A DNA stretch of 64,000 bases, from assembly GCF_009296175.1 (NCBI RefSeq), contig NZ_VOSK01000001.1, forward strand, positions 186,001 through 250,000. The letters are read 5' to 3'. Origin of the DNA: Microvirga tunisiensis. GTDB taxonomy: Bacteria; Pseudomonadota; Alphaproteobacteria; Rhizobiales; Beijerinckiaceae. Within the stretch, counting starts at the first letter, position 1, and each line of letters begins with the position of its first letter. This document shows, in pieces, positions 26,654-35,097 of this stretch. The position numbers and the translations under genes are program-made. The notes beneath the pieces were generated by a model that worked only from the letters and a program-made list of their open reading frames with translations, searched no databases and had not been told where the DNA came from.

Positions 26654-28939
26654 TTAGGCCATACGACGGAACCGGGACAGGTCTCTGAGAACGGTATCAA
26701 GGGTATCGTGGTACTTCGGGCTTGCTCGTTTTGTATGGTCGAGCGGGACGACGACGACTTGCCAGCCAGTGCTTTTCAATTGTGCAATTTCGGCCTGCTC
26801 GTCCAGGGGATGCTTCGCGCCTGTCGTGTAGATCGCTCCAATGTGAATGCCACGCTCGTCCCTGATGCACATTACATCATTGTAAAGTTCGGCTTCGAAA
26901 CTATTGAGCCTTAGCGCACGAGTTAGCTCAGAAAGTGGGAACTTGGGCTCGAGCGCAGGGAAGCCCAACTCCGCCAGTCGAAGGTAATACTTCAGCACCT
27001 CTACGCCGGGGGTTTTGGCCGGGCTCATTTGCGCTGCGCGGAACGACGCGAAAACATCAGTTCGGTACTTGGCCCGAGTGATGACGACATTGAATCTCTT
27101 ATCGCCCCCCGGTTGGTTAAGCGAACCAAAGTTTGCCGAGAGTTTCCCGTTGGCATCTCTCCCGTATGTGAGGGACAGCAGGACAATGTCGCGTTCGTCA
27201 CCTTGAACGTGCTCCGCACTGCGGATGAAGAGCTCCGCGTCCGTCGTCAGGTTTAGCTGATCTATCGATAGGCCAGCTTCGGAAAGCCTTGCCTCAACCT
27301 TGGCCCGAATGAGATCCCGCTGACTGTCATTCATGGCGATTACGCCTAGGGAAAAGGTCGGGTTCTTTTGGGCATTCCTGACCACTTCTTGGGCGACAGC
27401 CTCTGCCTCGAGTTCATTGGTGTTTGTATCTCCTCGATCGTACACCGCGCCATCGACGTAATGAAGTTTGACGCCGATACTGGCGTTGGCGAAGGGAGAA
27501 GGGATTTGCGAAAGCCGTCTTTCGTAGAAAATTTGGTTGGAGACATAGATCAAGGAAGGATGAAGCGATCGATAGTGACGCTCTAGCATCGTGCTCGGCA
27601 TATCGGACCGATCGGCAGCTTCTAGAAGGCTGGCCGGGGGATGGTTCGTATGGACGGAGTCCAAGCTCTTCTGGAAGGTAAGGCTCGGGCCCATCTGTTT
27701 GGAATCCCCGCACACAATGAGCTGTCTAGATGAGGCGATCGCAGCGGCGGCGGCCGCTAGGTTCATCTGCGAAGCCTCATCAATGATCAGGAGGTCAAAG
27801 CGCCAATCTGATGGGACGTGGAGCGCGAAAGCTGCTGGCGAGGTCATAAGGATGGGCCGAACCCGCTGGGCATCGGACTGTCGGAGAAGATTTGCGACAC
27901 CGAGAACGCCTTCAGCTGAGATGTTTAGCTCGTCAGCAAGGGCGGCTCGGTCGAGCCGCGATCCATGAAGAGCTAGGATGCGGTTTTGGATCTCCGGAGC
28001 AGTTAGGCGCCGATGGACTGCATCAAGCGCGGTAATCTTCTCAGTCATGAATAGGACCGAGCGACCGTCCTTGAATGCGTTGACGATGATATTGGCTATC
28101 GTTTGGGACTTTCCCGTTCCCGGCGGACCCTGGATAACGAGATGCTCGCCACTTCTGCTGAGCGCGATAGCACGATCCTGTGATGCGTCGGCAGGCACGG
28201 TATGAATGTTTTCCGACGGAAGAGCAAAGGCCCCGACGTTCAGATGGCGTTTTGCGGCCGGCGGGCGATAACCTGGCCGAGTCGTCGCAATGAGACGCTG
28301 GAGAATATCGCTCTCAAGAATTTCCGGATGAACGGTGGGATCCGCTCTTCGACTCATGGCAAGACGGGCTTGGGAGAAGAGGCCGAGGACCGCTTCATCG
28401 ATGACACTTCGGATGACAGCGCTTGCTCCGGATCTAAGATAAGGGATCGGATTATGGCGGAGCTGCTCAAGATCCAGCCCAGCTTTGCTCGCGAACGACT
28501 CGTTGATCTCGAGGTTGTCGTCCGCTGCTCGGATACGGAACTCCTTTCCGTGTTTAGAGACCGTTACAGGAAGGATCCAGAGGGGCGCATAGCGATCGCG
28601 GTCGTCCTTCGGCTCGCGCCAGCGGATGAGGTGTAGGCCGAGTTTCAGGGAGGAGATTCCCTGTTCTTCCATTAGAGTTGCATTGTCGGCCAGAATGGCC
28701 CGGAGCTTCTGGAGTACCAGAGCTGGATCTGTCCATGTCGCGAGCTCGTCATCGCCGATTGTGAGTTCCCGCCCTTCCGCTATCAGTTGGTCCTTGATGC
28801 GGCTGGCCGTCCCAGCGAACTTGATGACGCGAGCCCGATCATCGACCGGAAGATTAATGAGACGGTTCCTCAGGGAGAGGTCGAACATAGAGGATCGGAG
28901 GGCAGCCAAATCCTGCTCGAATGAGATCGAAGTCGTCAT
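26654..28939 (-). CDS. Compact DUF4011-like SF1 DNA helicase
   Basis: 761 residues from ATG 28939 (MTTSISFEQDLAALRSSMFD). N-terminus matches the DUF4011 pattern LSLRNRLINLP. SF1 motifs: Walker A IQGPPGTGKSQTIANI, LLIIDEASQMN, IVCGDSKQMGPSL, ERHYRSLHPSLI, HVQGDERDIVLLSLTYG and FNVVITRAKYRTDVF. The C-terminal segment LKSTGWQVVVVPLD resembles the Vsr-like nuclease of larger relatives but the acidic catalytic residue is absent (IYTTG). Relatives usually exceed 1200 residues, so this is a shortened form. It follows a methyltransferase gene by seven bases. Confidence 0.82.
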   Translation of the reverse strand: MTTSISFEQDLAALRSSMFDLSLRNRLINLPVDDRARVIKFAGTASRIKDQLIAEGRELTIGDDELATWTDPALVLQKLRAILADNATLMEEQGISSLKLGLHLIRWREPKDDRDRYAPLWILPVTVSKHGKEFRIRAADDNLEINESFASKAGLDLEQLRHNPIPYLRSGASAVIRSVIDEAVLGLFSQARLAMSRRADPTVHPEILESDILQRLIATTRPGYRPPAAKRHLNVGAFALPSENIHTVPADASQDRAIALSRSGEHLVIQGPPGTGKSQTIANIIVNAFKDGRSVLFMTEKITALDAVHRRLTAPEIQNRILALHGSRLDRAALADELNISAEGVLGVANLLRQSDAQRVRPILMTSPAAFALHVPSDWRFDLLIIDEASQMNLAAAAAAIASSRQLIVCGDSKQMGPSLTFQKSLDSVHTNHPPASLLEAADRSDMPSTMLERHYRSLHPSLIYVSNQIFYERRLSQIPSPFANASIGVKLHYVDGAVYDRGDTNTNELEAEAVAQEVVRNAQKNPTFSLGVIAMNDSQRDLIRAKVEARLSEAGLSIDQLNLTTDAELFIRSAEHVQGDERDIVLLSLTYGRDANGKLSANFGSLNQPGGDKRFNVVITRAKYRTDVFASFRAAQMSPAKTPGVEVLKYYLRLAELGFPALEPKFPLSELTRALRLNSFEAELYNDVMCIRDERGIHIGAIYTTGAKHPLDEQAEIAQLKSTGWQVVVVPLDHTKRASPKYHDTLDTVLRDLSRFRRMA

Positions 28940-28946
28940 GGGGATC

Positions 28947-29690
28947 TCACGCGGCCATACGGAGGGAGGACAAGCGATCACGCCGGCTCTCAACGAGCTG
29001 AGTGATTGCCTTGGATTCCGCCATCACTTGATTGCAGATGGCCGGCGGAATGAAGTCGAAACGTTTTACGTCAGGCGACTTGTGGTCCCAGATGAACCAA
29101 GCATAGGCAACGGTGCCGGCCTTCTTCTTTTCGCCTTCCGGAACCTTGTCGCCGGGATGAATCACTCGATTTTTTACCATCGTGAGGCGTTTGCTGAAGA
29201 TCCAGACGCGCGAGGGCGGAATCTTCGTATAGACATCATGGTACCGCTCCTGGCCCTCCAGTACGGCAAGGCGCATTAGGAGGGCGAGCTTGTTGCGCGT
29301 GACCGAATGTCCGATCTTCATGAACTCGGCCGGGAGGTCTTCTAGGTAAGGCGGGTTTGTAATGATGTTATCGGCCAGCTTTTGGCCTTGATCAGCATGT
29401 TCGCGGTACGAGGTAAAGTCGACTCCAGCGGTTCCGTAGCCCCGGCCGAACAGATCGGAGGAGTGAACCTTCATGCCCCGCGAGCGTAACGTCAGGCTGA
29501 GATAGCCTTCGCCGCAGGCTGGCTCCCAAACATTCCCTTGAAACTCCTCGACGGCGAGGAGGGCGAGGAGTGCCCAAGGAGGCGTGGGATAGTAGTCACC
29601 TTCAGAGGAATCCGCCTTGCGCTGAACCCGCGGCTGCGGAGCCAGTACGTATTCCTTTCCTGAAAGCTTCGACTTCTTTGTCTTCGGCAT
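28947..29690 (-). CDS. SAM-dependent adenine-type DNA methyltransferase
   Basis: 247 residues from ATG 29690 (MPKTKKSKLSGKEYVLAP). Contains the YYPTPPWALLALLAVE entry motif common in phage and plasmid methyltransferases, SAM motif I WEPACGEGYLS, and catalytic motif IV ITNPPYLEDLP (NPPY), indicating N6-adenine methylation. Target site is unknown; no cognate endonuclease is present, so it is an orphan or works with the helicase seven bases downstream. The start codon directly follows CAAACCCCT, a variant of the recurrent leader motif. Confidence 0.85.
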   Translation of the reverse strand: MPKTKKSKLSGKEYVLAPQPRVQRKADSSEGDYYPTPPWALLALLAVEEFQGNVWEPACGEGYLSLTLRSRGMKVHSSDLFGRGYGTAGVDFTSYREHADQGQKLADNIITNPPYLEDLPAEFMKIGHSVTRNKLALLMRLAVLEGQERYHDVYTKIPPSRVWIFSKRLTMVKNRVIHPGDKVPEGEKKKAGTVAYAWFIWDHKSPDVKRFDFIPPAICNQVMAESKAITQLVESRRDRLSSLRMAA

Positions 29691-29732
29691 AGGGGTTTGA
29701 AATCTTTCTTGTCCGAAGTGCACACTCCGCCA

Positions 29733-29755
29733 TCACGCCAAAGTACTCGGCGTGA
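29733..29755 (-). terminator. Hairpin after exported protein gene
   Basis: TCACGCC/GGCGTGA stem of 7 bp with a nine-base loop, 30-50 bp downstream of the 29787 gene on the minus strand. No T-run. Confidence 0.5.
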
Positions 29756-29786
29756 CGGCAGAGGCGCGGGATCGGGGGGCGAAGAT

Positions 29787-30716
29787 TCACCAGGATCCCC
29801 GGTCCTTGAGATTCTTGATGTAGACGTTGTTGATTGTATCAGTGCTGAAGAGATCGTTGCTTACTCCGATCTGGTAGCTGACACACAAATGAGCTGCCCA
29901 AATGGCACCTTCGATTGGGGACGGTTCCCTCCCGGCGCTCTGCTTGGTCGAGAAATAGGCTTGCTTGAGGTAGCGGCCGAAGAACTGGTTCTTGCCAGTG
30001 ATTGCGTCGATCGTCTCGTCGGCAGACTTCTTCATGACCTCGTCAGCCTGCTTGCTCACATAAGATCCGGTAGGGCCGATCGGCCCGGCCCAGTAGATGC
30101 GATAGGGCTTATTGTTGACGAAGAATTCGAACGCGTTTGCCGGGATGGAGAGCATGATTGTCTGCAAAGTGCCGGTAAAGCCAGTAACCTGCTTCATCTT
30201 TTCGGCACTGAGGGGAGACACGTCCTGCGATGTCCAGGCAGAAGTGGCAGCCTGATTGACTTCGTAGAAGAATTCACTGCTTCCCTTTAGCTCGGCGAGA
30301 ACAACCTGACGGGCAGCTGAGATAAAACTGAAGGCGTTGCCGTCGCCATTCATCTGGCTGGAGAGCTTAGCGAACCATTGGGGATCAGTGATGTTGTTCT
30401 TGATCTCTGCAGCGATGGCTTGGACGATGCGCGCCCTTGCAGACCGAAACTCCTCCTTCTCCCGGGTCCGGATTGCATCGAGCCTTCGGGCTTCATTGGC
30501 TCGATTGTTAACCTCCATGTAGCGGGAGAGATTCCCGAAGAAGGCCTCTCCGATCGCTGCATTCGTTTCGTCGGGACCGCATGCCTTCTCGACGAAGGCT
30601 ACACGGGCTGCTTCGCCGGACAGATCCTGCGCAGACACGGGGACAGCGTATGCCGCTGATGTAACTGTAAGGGCGACAAAAACTGCCCGTGACGTCAAAT
30701 CCGGCTTGCTCAGCAT
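29787..30716 (-). CDS. Exported protein, 309 aa
   Basis: ATG 30716 has GAGG six bases upstream; a methionine four codons earlier is possible. Signal peptide: MLSKPDLTSRAVFVALTVTS with cleavage after AVPVSA. The mature part is helical with charged segments (RTREKEEFRSARARIVQAIA) and a C-terminal Cys-containing region ending STDTINNVYIKNLK. That ending resembles the ending of the exported protein at 33206 (RTRINDVYIIRKEN). No family recognised. Divergent from the VirB6-like gene, sharing an 88-bp promoter region with a CCCCATTAGA motif. Confidence 0.6.
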   Translation of the reverse strand: MLSKPDLTSRAVFVALTVTSAAYAVPVSAQDLSGEAARVAFVEKACGPDETNAAIGEAFFGNLSRYMEVNNRANEARRLDAIRTREKEEFRSARARIVQAIAAEIKNNITDPQWFAKLSSQMNGDGNAFSFISAARQVVLAELKGSSEFFYEVNQAATSAWTSQDVSPLSAEKMKQVTGFTGTLQTIMLSIPANAFEFFVNNKPYRIYWAGPIGPTGSYVSKQADEVMKKSADETIDAITGKNQFFGRYLKQAYFSTKQSAGREPSPIEGAIWAAHLCVSYQIGVSNDLFSTDTINNVYIKNLKDRGSW

Positions 30717-30804
30717 GTTTTTCCTCATTGGGACCCAATCTAATGGGGTTTTGGTATTTCTGTGAGTCCCGCTTTGGCTTATAAATTCCTGAAAAGGAAC
30801 CCCC

Positions 30805-32073
30805 ATGAATCCTACAGATTCCGCCATAAGCTTTTGGTTTAAGCAAGTCTCAGATGTCTCCTATGCCCAGGCCTCACAGGGTCTGCAGTCTGGCGGTAGT
30901 TCGATCAATGGTTTTCTCCAGCAGGGCATGGGGATCGATTTTTGCTGGTCCTGTAACGTCTACAAGACGCTCTTTAATGGGATGGATGGGCTCATCCTGA
31001 CCATGTATCGTCAATTGGTTGAGAATTCGCCTGAACTGATCACGCTGGCGACGATCATTGCCCTCCTGGCACTCTGCCTTAGGGTAGGGAAGATGATTGC
31101 GACGCCGTTCGCCGGGGATCACGGGCATGAGTGGCGGGATCTGTATGGTTTCCTGATCCGACTGGCAGTGGTCTACGTCGTCTTCTTGACCTCGGCGACG
31201 ACTGCAGGGGTGTCACAGTCCCAAGCCGATCAAGGCAAGCTCGCTCCGGTCTCAGACCTCTTCATTATGGGACCACTGGCCTTGGGTACCGAGATCGGTT
31301 CGCTGCTCATGTCAGCGAGCTGTGATGTCGCCCGATCCGGGGGTGCAAATCTTGCGGTATGCCAGGGGGGCGACCAGCAGCCATCGGACATGAACGGCTA
31401 TTCTCAGACCCACGTGTTTCAGGCGCAGAAGCTGCTGCTGGCCCTGCACCAGCTGGGTGTCAGCGGAATCGCGGCCGGGACCTGGATCGCGACACAGCTG
31501 CCGAGCACTCAGAATTCCGGCTGGATGATGTTGCTATCGTACATGATCGCTGGGCTCATTATGGCTGGAACATTCTTTATGCTCACCCTGACCTTCGGGT
31601 TCAGATATGTCGATGCACTGCTCAGGATGATGGTCGTATGCGCCCTAGCGCCGATCTTCTTCTTCCTGTGGATATTCGAGTCGACACGACATATTGCCCA
31701 GACGGCACTTCGGTCTGTGCTGACAGCAGGAGCGGCGTTCGCTGTGTCCGGGCTGGTCATCACCACAGCCGCCTTCATTTTGGACAGCGGCTTCAAGCAG
31801 GCGTTCGGCAGTCAAGGAGCGTCGGGGATGTTCAGCCCAGAGTTCTTCGCCAACATGCGGCCTGGGTCGAGCCAGTTCGACTGGATGTCCTATTTCTATC
31901 TGCTTGGGTGCGCGTTGATCGTTCAGGGGCTCGCGAAGGTGGTTTTCGATCTCTCGCAGCAGCTCTTCCAGACGGGAGCAGGGCTGACCGGAGTTGGTGC
32001 GCAGATGGAAGGTCAGGCCGGTGCAGGTGTGAACTTCGTTCGGAAGCAGACCGTCGGCCGTCTCGGAATTTAA
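30805..32073 (+). CDS. VirB6/TrbL-like polytopic membrane protein
   Basis: 422 residues with AAGGA upstream. N-terminal soluble region with Cys pair (IDFCWSCNVYKTLFNGMDG), then about seven hydrophobic segments (LITLATIIALLALCLRVG, LAVVYVVFLTSATTAG, LLSYMIAGLIMAGTFFMLTL, LLRMMVVCALAPIFFFLWIF, FYLLGCALIVQGLAKVV). Topology and the FFLWIFESTRHIAQ-like segment recall TrbL/VirB6 of type IV secretion systems, which form part of the inner-membrane channel. No VirB4, VirD4 or relaxase lies in the window, so the assignment rests on topology and context. Confidence 0.6.
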   Translation: MNPTDSAISFWFKQVSDVSYAQASQGLQSGGSSINGFLQQGMGIDFCWSCNVYKTLFNGMDGLILTMYRQLVENSPELITLATIIALLALCLRVGKMIATPFAGDHGHEWRDLYGFLIRLAVVYVVFLTSATTAGVSQSQADQGKLAPVSDLFIMGPLALGTEIGSLLMSASCDVARSGGANLAVCQGGDQQPSDMNGYSQTHVFQAQKLLLALHQLGVSGIAAGTWIATQLPSTQNSGWMMLLSYMIAGLIMAGTFFMLTLTFGFRYVDALLRMMVVCALAPIFFFLWIFESTRHIAQTALRSVLTAGAAFAVSGLVITTAAFILDSGFKQAFGSQGASGMFSPEFFANMRPGSSQFDWMSYFYLLGCALIVQGLAKVVFDLSQQLFQTGAGLTGVGAQMEGQAGAGVNFVRKQTVGRLGI

Positions 32074-32088
32074 AGGGTGGAGGTATCC

Positions 32089-32910
32089 TTGCGTCAGTGG
32101 TTGCTTTCGAGCAGTGGGAACCGGACCCTTTGCCAGGATGAGGTGACAGGCCTCTGGGCGATGGCGTTCGATCTTAACGGGCTTGTGTACGGCCAAGTAG
32201 GCCTAAAATCGATTTGCCGGAAGAGAGAGGCGAGGGTCATTGTCGGCCCATTCGCACACCTCTCTGCTTTTGTTGATACGCTTTGGGGTGTGAGGAGGAG
32301 GCACCTGGGCGAGGAAAGTGACGAATCCGTGGTTTTTCACCGCGTCGATGACGCAACGTTGGTTCGGGCTCCGGCAGAGGTTCCCTTTTTCAGGACTGCG
32401 AAGGATCCAATGCACCCATTCCTGGCTGCTGAGCTCCTGTGGCGGGCGCAGACGGCTCTGGATTCTGATGAGGACGTAGATTCAAGGCTGGCCATCGTAG
32501 AGCAGGGCTATGGCGGGCCACGGATCGATCCGAAGACCCGCGAGGAGTATGAGGAAGAAGCGGACTTTGACTTGCCGGCGGATGCGCTTGTTCCTGGTCC
32601 CAAGGCCCAGGTAAAAGGAGAGGCGATCCGGGTCCAGGTAGTTCCCGTATCGCCTGCGAAAGCGGAGGCGTGTGTTTCGTCTCTGCCTGTGCCCGCTGTA
32701 TCAGGTTTGCGTGCATCTAGGACCGTTAATTCGCTGTCGGCTGCTCCGGTTTCTCCTGCTCCTGCTGAGAAGTCTCCTCCTGAGAAGGACAGTGCGCCGG
32801 GGCGCAGAACATCGGTCTCGATAGACTGGAGCAATCTGCCCGTGTGTGTGGTGGAGCAAAAGATCACCGCGGGCTTCTCATACCTGAAGGCAAAGCCGCG
32901 GATCGGTTGA
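32089..32910 (+). CDS. Hypothetical protein, 273 aa
   Basis: TTG start at 32089, five bases after GGAGG; a GTG at 32077 is the alternative. The first 130 residues are folded mixed alpha/beta (GNRTLCQDEVTGLWAMAFDL, REARVIVGPFAHLSAFVDTL), then an acidic stretch and a Pro/Ser/Ala-rich linker (VSPAPAEKSPPEKDSAP), ending SIDWSNLPVCVVEQKITAGF. No family recognised. It follows the VirB6-like gene by 15 bp and is probably co-transcribed, so it may be part of the same membrane machinery. Confidence 0.55.
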   Translation: MRQWLLSSSGNRTLCQDEVTGLWAMAFDLNGLVYGQVGLKSICRKREARVIVGPFAHLSAFVDTLWGVRRRHLGEESDESVVFHRVDDATLVRAPAEVPFFRTAKDPMHPFLAAELLWRAQTALDSDEDVDSRLAIVEQGYGGPRIDPKTREEYEEEADFDLPADALVPGPKAQVKGEAIRVQVVPVSPAKAEACVSSLPVPAVSGLRASRTVNSLSAAPVSPAPAEKSPPEKDSAPGRRTSVSIDWSNLPVCVVEQKITAGFSYLKAKPRIG

Positions 32911-32948
32911 TGGGTGGAGGGTGAGCCTCCTGATGCTCCCGAAGCAAA

Positions 32949-32974
32949 CCGGGCTCAGTGGGATATGAGCCCGG
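32949..32974. terminator. Hairpin between convergent genes
   Basis: Perfect 9-bp stem CCGGGCTCA/TGAGCCCGG with an eight-base loop between the 32089 gene (plus) and the small lipoprotein gene (minus). Confidence 0.65.
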
Positions 32975-32991
32975 CCGCAGTGCGCGAAAGT

Positions 32992-33213
32992 TTAGGGCTT
33001 CACGATTACACGTGAGGTTCTCGTGCTCTTGCGGAGGCGTTGTTCCTCAGGTGGATACATCCAGGCATCATCGTCGAAGGGTTTCTGCTCGATGTAATAG
33101 GCCTGGTTGGTGAGGGGAACGAAGGTTTCCTTCCCGGCGACAGGTGCGTCGCTGACGTTTGCGCAACCTGCAAGTCCGAGACCCAAGAGAGCGAGCGTCA
33201 CTGGCTTAATCAT
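32992..33213 (-). CDS. Small lipoprotein, 73 aa
   Basis: MIKPVTLALLGLGLAGCANV is a type II signal peptide with lipobox LAGC, so the mature protein is lipid-anchored. The remainder (VPLTNQAYYIEQKPFDDDAW) is short and ends TRTSRVIVKP. GGAAGGA precedes the ATG. The gene overlaps the preceding exported-protein gene by eight bases, so they form a minus-strand operon. Small lipoproteins of this size (VirB7/TraV-like) stabilise secretion channels, but no specific family match is claimed. Confidence 0.75.
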   Translation of the reverse strand: MIKPVTLALLGLGLAGCANVSDAPVAGKETFVPLTNQAYYIEQKPFDDDAWMYPPEEQRLRKSTRTSRVIVKP

Positions 33214-33562
33214 TGTTTTCCTTCCTGATGATGTAGACGTCGTTGATCCGGGTGCGTTCAAGATCAAGGAGCGGCCCGAGATCGCATTGCAATGACCAGG
33301 CAATGGTGAGAAGCCGGTCCAGAGTGGCATGGCGAGCCACCGTCGCGGATACACCCGCGAGATCGCGGTGCGAGGTATTCTTTGGATCGGTCGGAGGAAG
33401 GCGCGGATCCGATGTCATAACGCGCTTGTAGTCGTCGACGATTTTCTCGCACGCCTCCGTCTTAAACCGATCTCGCAGACTGCTTTCGGCCCGAGCTGAT
33501 GGGACAGTGGAGACGAGCGGCGGTATAAACATAAGCGCCATCAAAAGGGGTGAGATTCTCAT
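33206..33562 (-). CDS. Exported protein, 118 aa
   Basis: Signal peptide MRISPLLMALMFIPPLVSTV with cleavage after SARA. Mature part helical with two Cys (KTEACEKIVDDYKRVM and AWSLQCDLGPLLDL) and ending RTRINDVYIIRKEN. The ending and the position of the second Cys resemble the end of the 29787 product, suggesting the two exported proteins share a C-terminal module. Overlaps the small lipoprotein gene. Confidence 0.6.
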   Translation of the reverse strand: MRISPLLMALMFIPPLVSTVPSARAESSLRDRFKTEACEKIVDDYKRVMTSDPRLPPTDPKNTSHRDLAGVSATVARHATLDRLLTIAWSLQCDLGPLLDLERTRINDVYIIRKENND

Positions 33563-33644
33563 CTGATCCGGTTCGCGATTGATCTGATCTCATTCGTACC
33601 GGCAAATTCTGTCCGAACAACACATCAAATGCGGAGTGATCAAC

Positions 33645-34160
33645 TTGTCGAGTTTTGGGTTAAGCGGAGGCACGCTGTTGGGCACTGAGGTTTCAGAGTT
33701 CCGGCCCCATTGGATTGCGTTCTCGAGAGCCGTGGTCATCTGGACGCTTGTCTTCGCATCTTTCGGATATCTGGGGGTGTTCGTTTCCGACTACCCTGAT
33801 GCATTTAAGATTTGGATGGATGTCGCGCCCTGGGCCTCCTTGATTTTGTTGGCTGGCTTCGTGTTCGCCGTCCTGTCAGCATGGGTTCGATGGCGGTTTA
33901 GCATCCTGACGGTTTATGGAGGTCGCATCGAGTATCGGATCGGTTTCATCCGGGTTCGGCTGATGACGGTCCCTCTTCGTGAGATCGCCAACATGGAGGT
34001 AGCCCAAGGAGCAATGCAGCGAGTCCTTGGATTTGGCGATTTGGTTGTCGACATGAGAGGAGCGTCGTTGCTGCGGGTCTCGGACGTTGTGTCCGTCCAG
34101 CAGGTGATGGCGCTGATCAGGTCCAATCGGGACAGATTGTTAGCCGGTGATCGACTTTGA
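33645..34160 (+). CDS. Bacterial PH-domain membrane protein
   Basis: TTG at 33645 lies eight bases after GGAG; GTG at 33636 is the alternative. Two membrane segments (AVVIWTLVFASFGYLGVFV and WASLILLAGFVFAVLSAWV) are followed by a bPH2-like (YdbS/YdbT) domain with the typical LTVYGGRIEYRIGFIRVR and TVPLREIANMEVAQGAMQRV...GFGDLVVD pattern. Such proteins sit in the inner membrane; their ligands are mostly unknown. The 3' end overlaps the convergent HNH gene by 21 bp. Confidence 0.8.
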   Translation: MSSFGLSGGTLLGTEVSEFRPHWIAFSRAVVIWTLVFASFGYLGVFVSDYPDAFKIWMDVAPWASLILLAGFVFAVLSAWVRWRFSILTVYGGRIEYRIGFIRVRLMTVPLREIANMEVAQGAMQRVLGFGDLVVDMRGASLLRVSDVVSVQQVMALIRSNRDRLLAGDRL

Positions 34161-34727
34161 AAGGTCATGGGCTGCCCCGAAGGGGTGTCCGACCCACTCA
34201 TGACAGGCGAGGATCGCGCGAGCTGACTTCTTGGGCTTAAGGGGGAATCGCGGCTCGACGAGACTGAGATCGACCGTCCATCTGTCAACACGACTGTTAC
34301 GGGTATGCTCGGCCAAGGCCCTTTGTGCCTCTTTCCAGGCCATTTCCTCCTTTATACCGAAAACCTGAGCGTATCGAACGACGGCTCTTTGGAGACCCAC
34401 CTGGCCATGAACCGCAAGCATGCGTCCGGGATGCATCATATCGTGGCAGTTACCACAGACAGGCCATAGGGCCTCTAGGCTTGCGGTTCCTTCCTTGTAG
34501 CGCCAACGTTCGTGTAGGTGGATTGAGCCAAAGTGATGTGTGCGGCGGTCAGGGTTGTCGGCATACATACACCGCGCGCCGGAGCGTAGCGCATCGGCCC
34601 GAATGGCTCCCCAGCAAGATCCCGTACACAGGCCGGCCAGGGAAATTCCCCACAAGGTCGTTGGGATAAGGCGGATGTCGGGACGTAAGGGGCTAATGGG
34701 GATACCCAAATCCTTATTGAAGGTCAT
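34140..34727 (-). CDS. HNH-type zinc-finger nuclease-like protein
   Basis: 195 residues from ATG 34727. The central motif HHFGSIHLHERWRYKEG followed by ALWPVCGNCHDMMHPGRM is an HNH-like arrangement (His-rich beta-hairpin, CxxCH knuckle) found in a family of phage and plasmid HNH proteins. An upstream Cys (GARCMYADNPDRR) could complete a zinc site. The C-terminal half is helical. Predicted to nick or cut DNA, or to be a structural zinc-finger relative; no partner identified. Confidence 0.65.
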   Translation of the reverse strand: MTFNKDLGIPISPLRPDIRLIPTTLWGISLAGLCTGSCWGAIRADALRSGARCMYADNPDRRTHHFGSIHLHERWRYKEGTASLEALWPVCGNCHDMMHPGRMLAVHGQVGLQRAVVRYAQVFGIKEEMAWKEAQRALAEHTRNSRVDRWTVDLSLVEPRFPLKPKKSARAILACHEWVGHPFGAAHDLSKSITG

Positions 34728-35097
34728 TCTTGAGGTTCCGCTTAGAGGCAATCACGGATTCGCAACGGGATGGCCCCATCTCAGGATAGGATTCACCGGG
34801 AATCCTTGCGCCGGGATGGGATTTTCTCCCAGAAATAAAGGATTAAGGCCCTTGTCCGCGGGTAAAACGCCAGCAGATACTGCGAAAATGGCCTAGGCCA
34901 CATTTGCTCCCTAATCCAGAGGAAAAGCTGCTAAAAATGGAACGATTGAGCAGAATAGGTTGAAGCCTTTGGCGAAGCAGGCGAAAGCAGGTAGGTGGCA
35001 GCCTCGGCGGAGCCATGCGGCCAGGGGAAGCCGTCCAAAGGGAATCCTTAAGGGCGCAAGTAGACTGTCATTATAAGATCCAGATTTGGGGAATTCA
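34728..35097. other. Divergent intergenic region with shared motif
   Basis: About 370 bp between the HNH gene (minus) and the AT-hook gene (plus). It holds the minus-strand motif GTGGCCTAGGCCATTTTC (34884-34901), almost identical to 21894-21911, and a 12-bp palindrome TGGCCTAGGCCA within it. No open reading frame with a ribosome-binding site is present. Confidence 0.5.
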
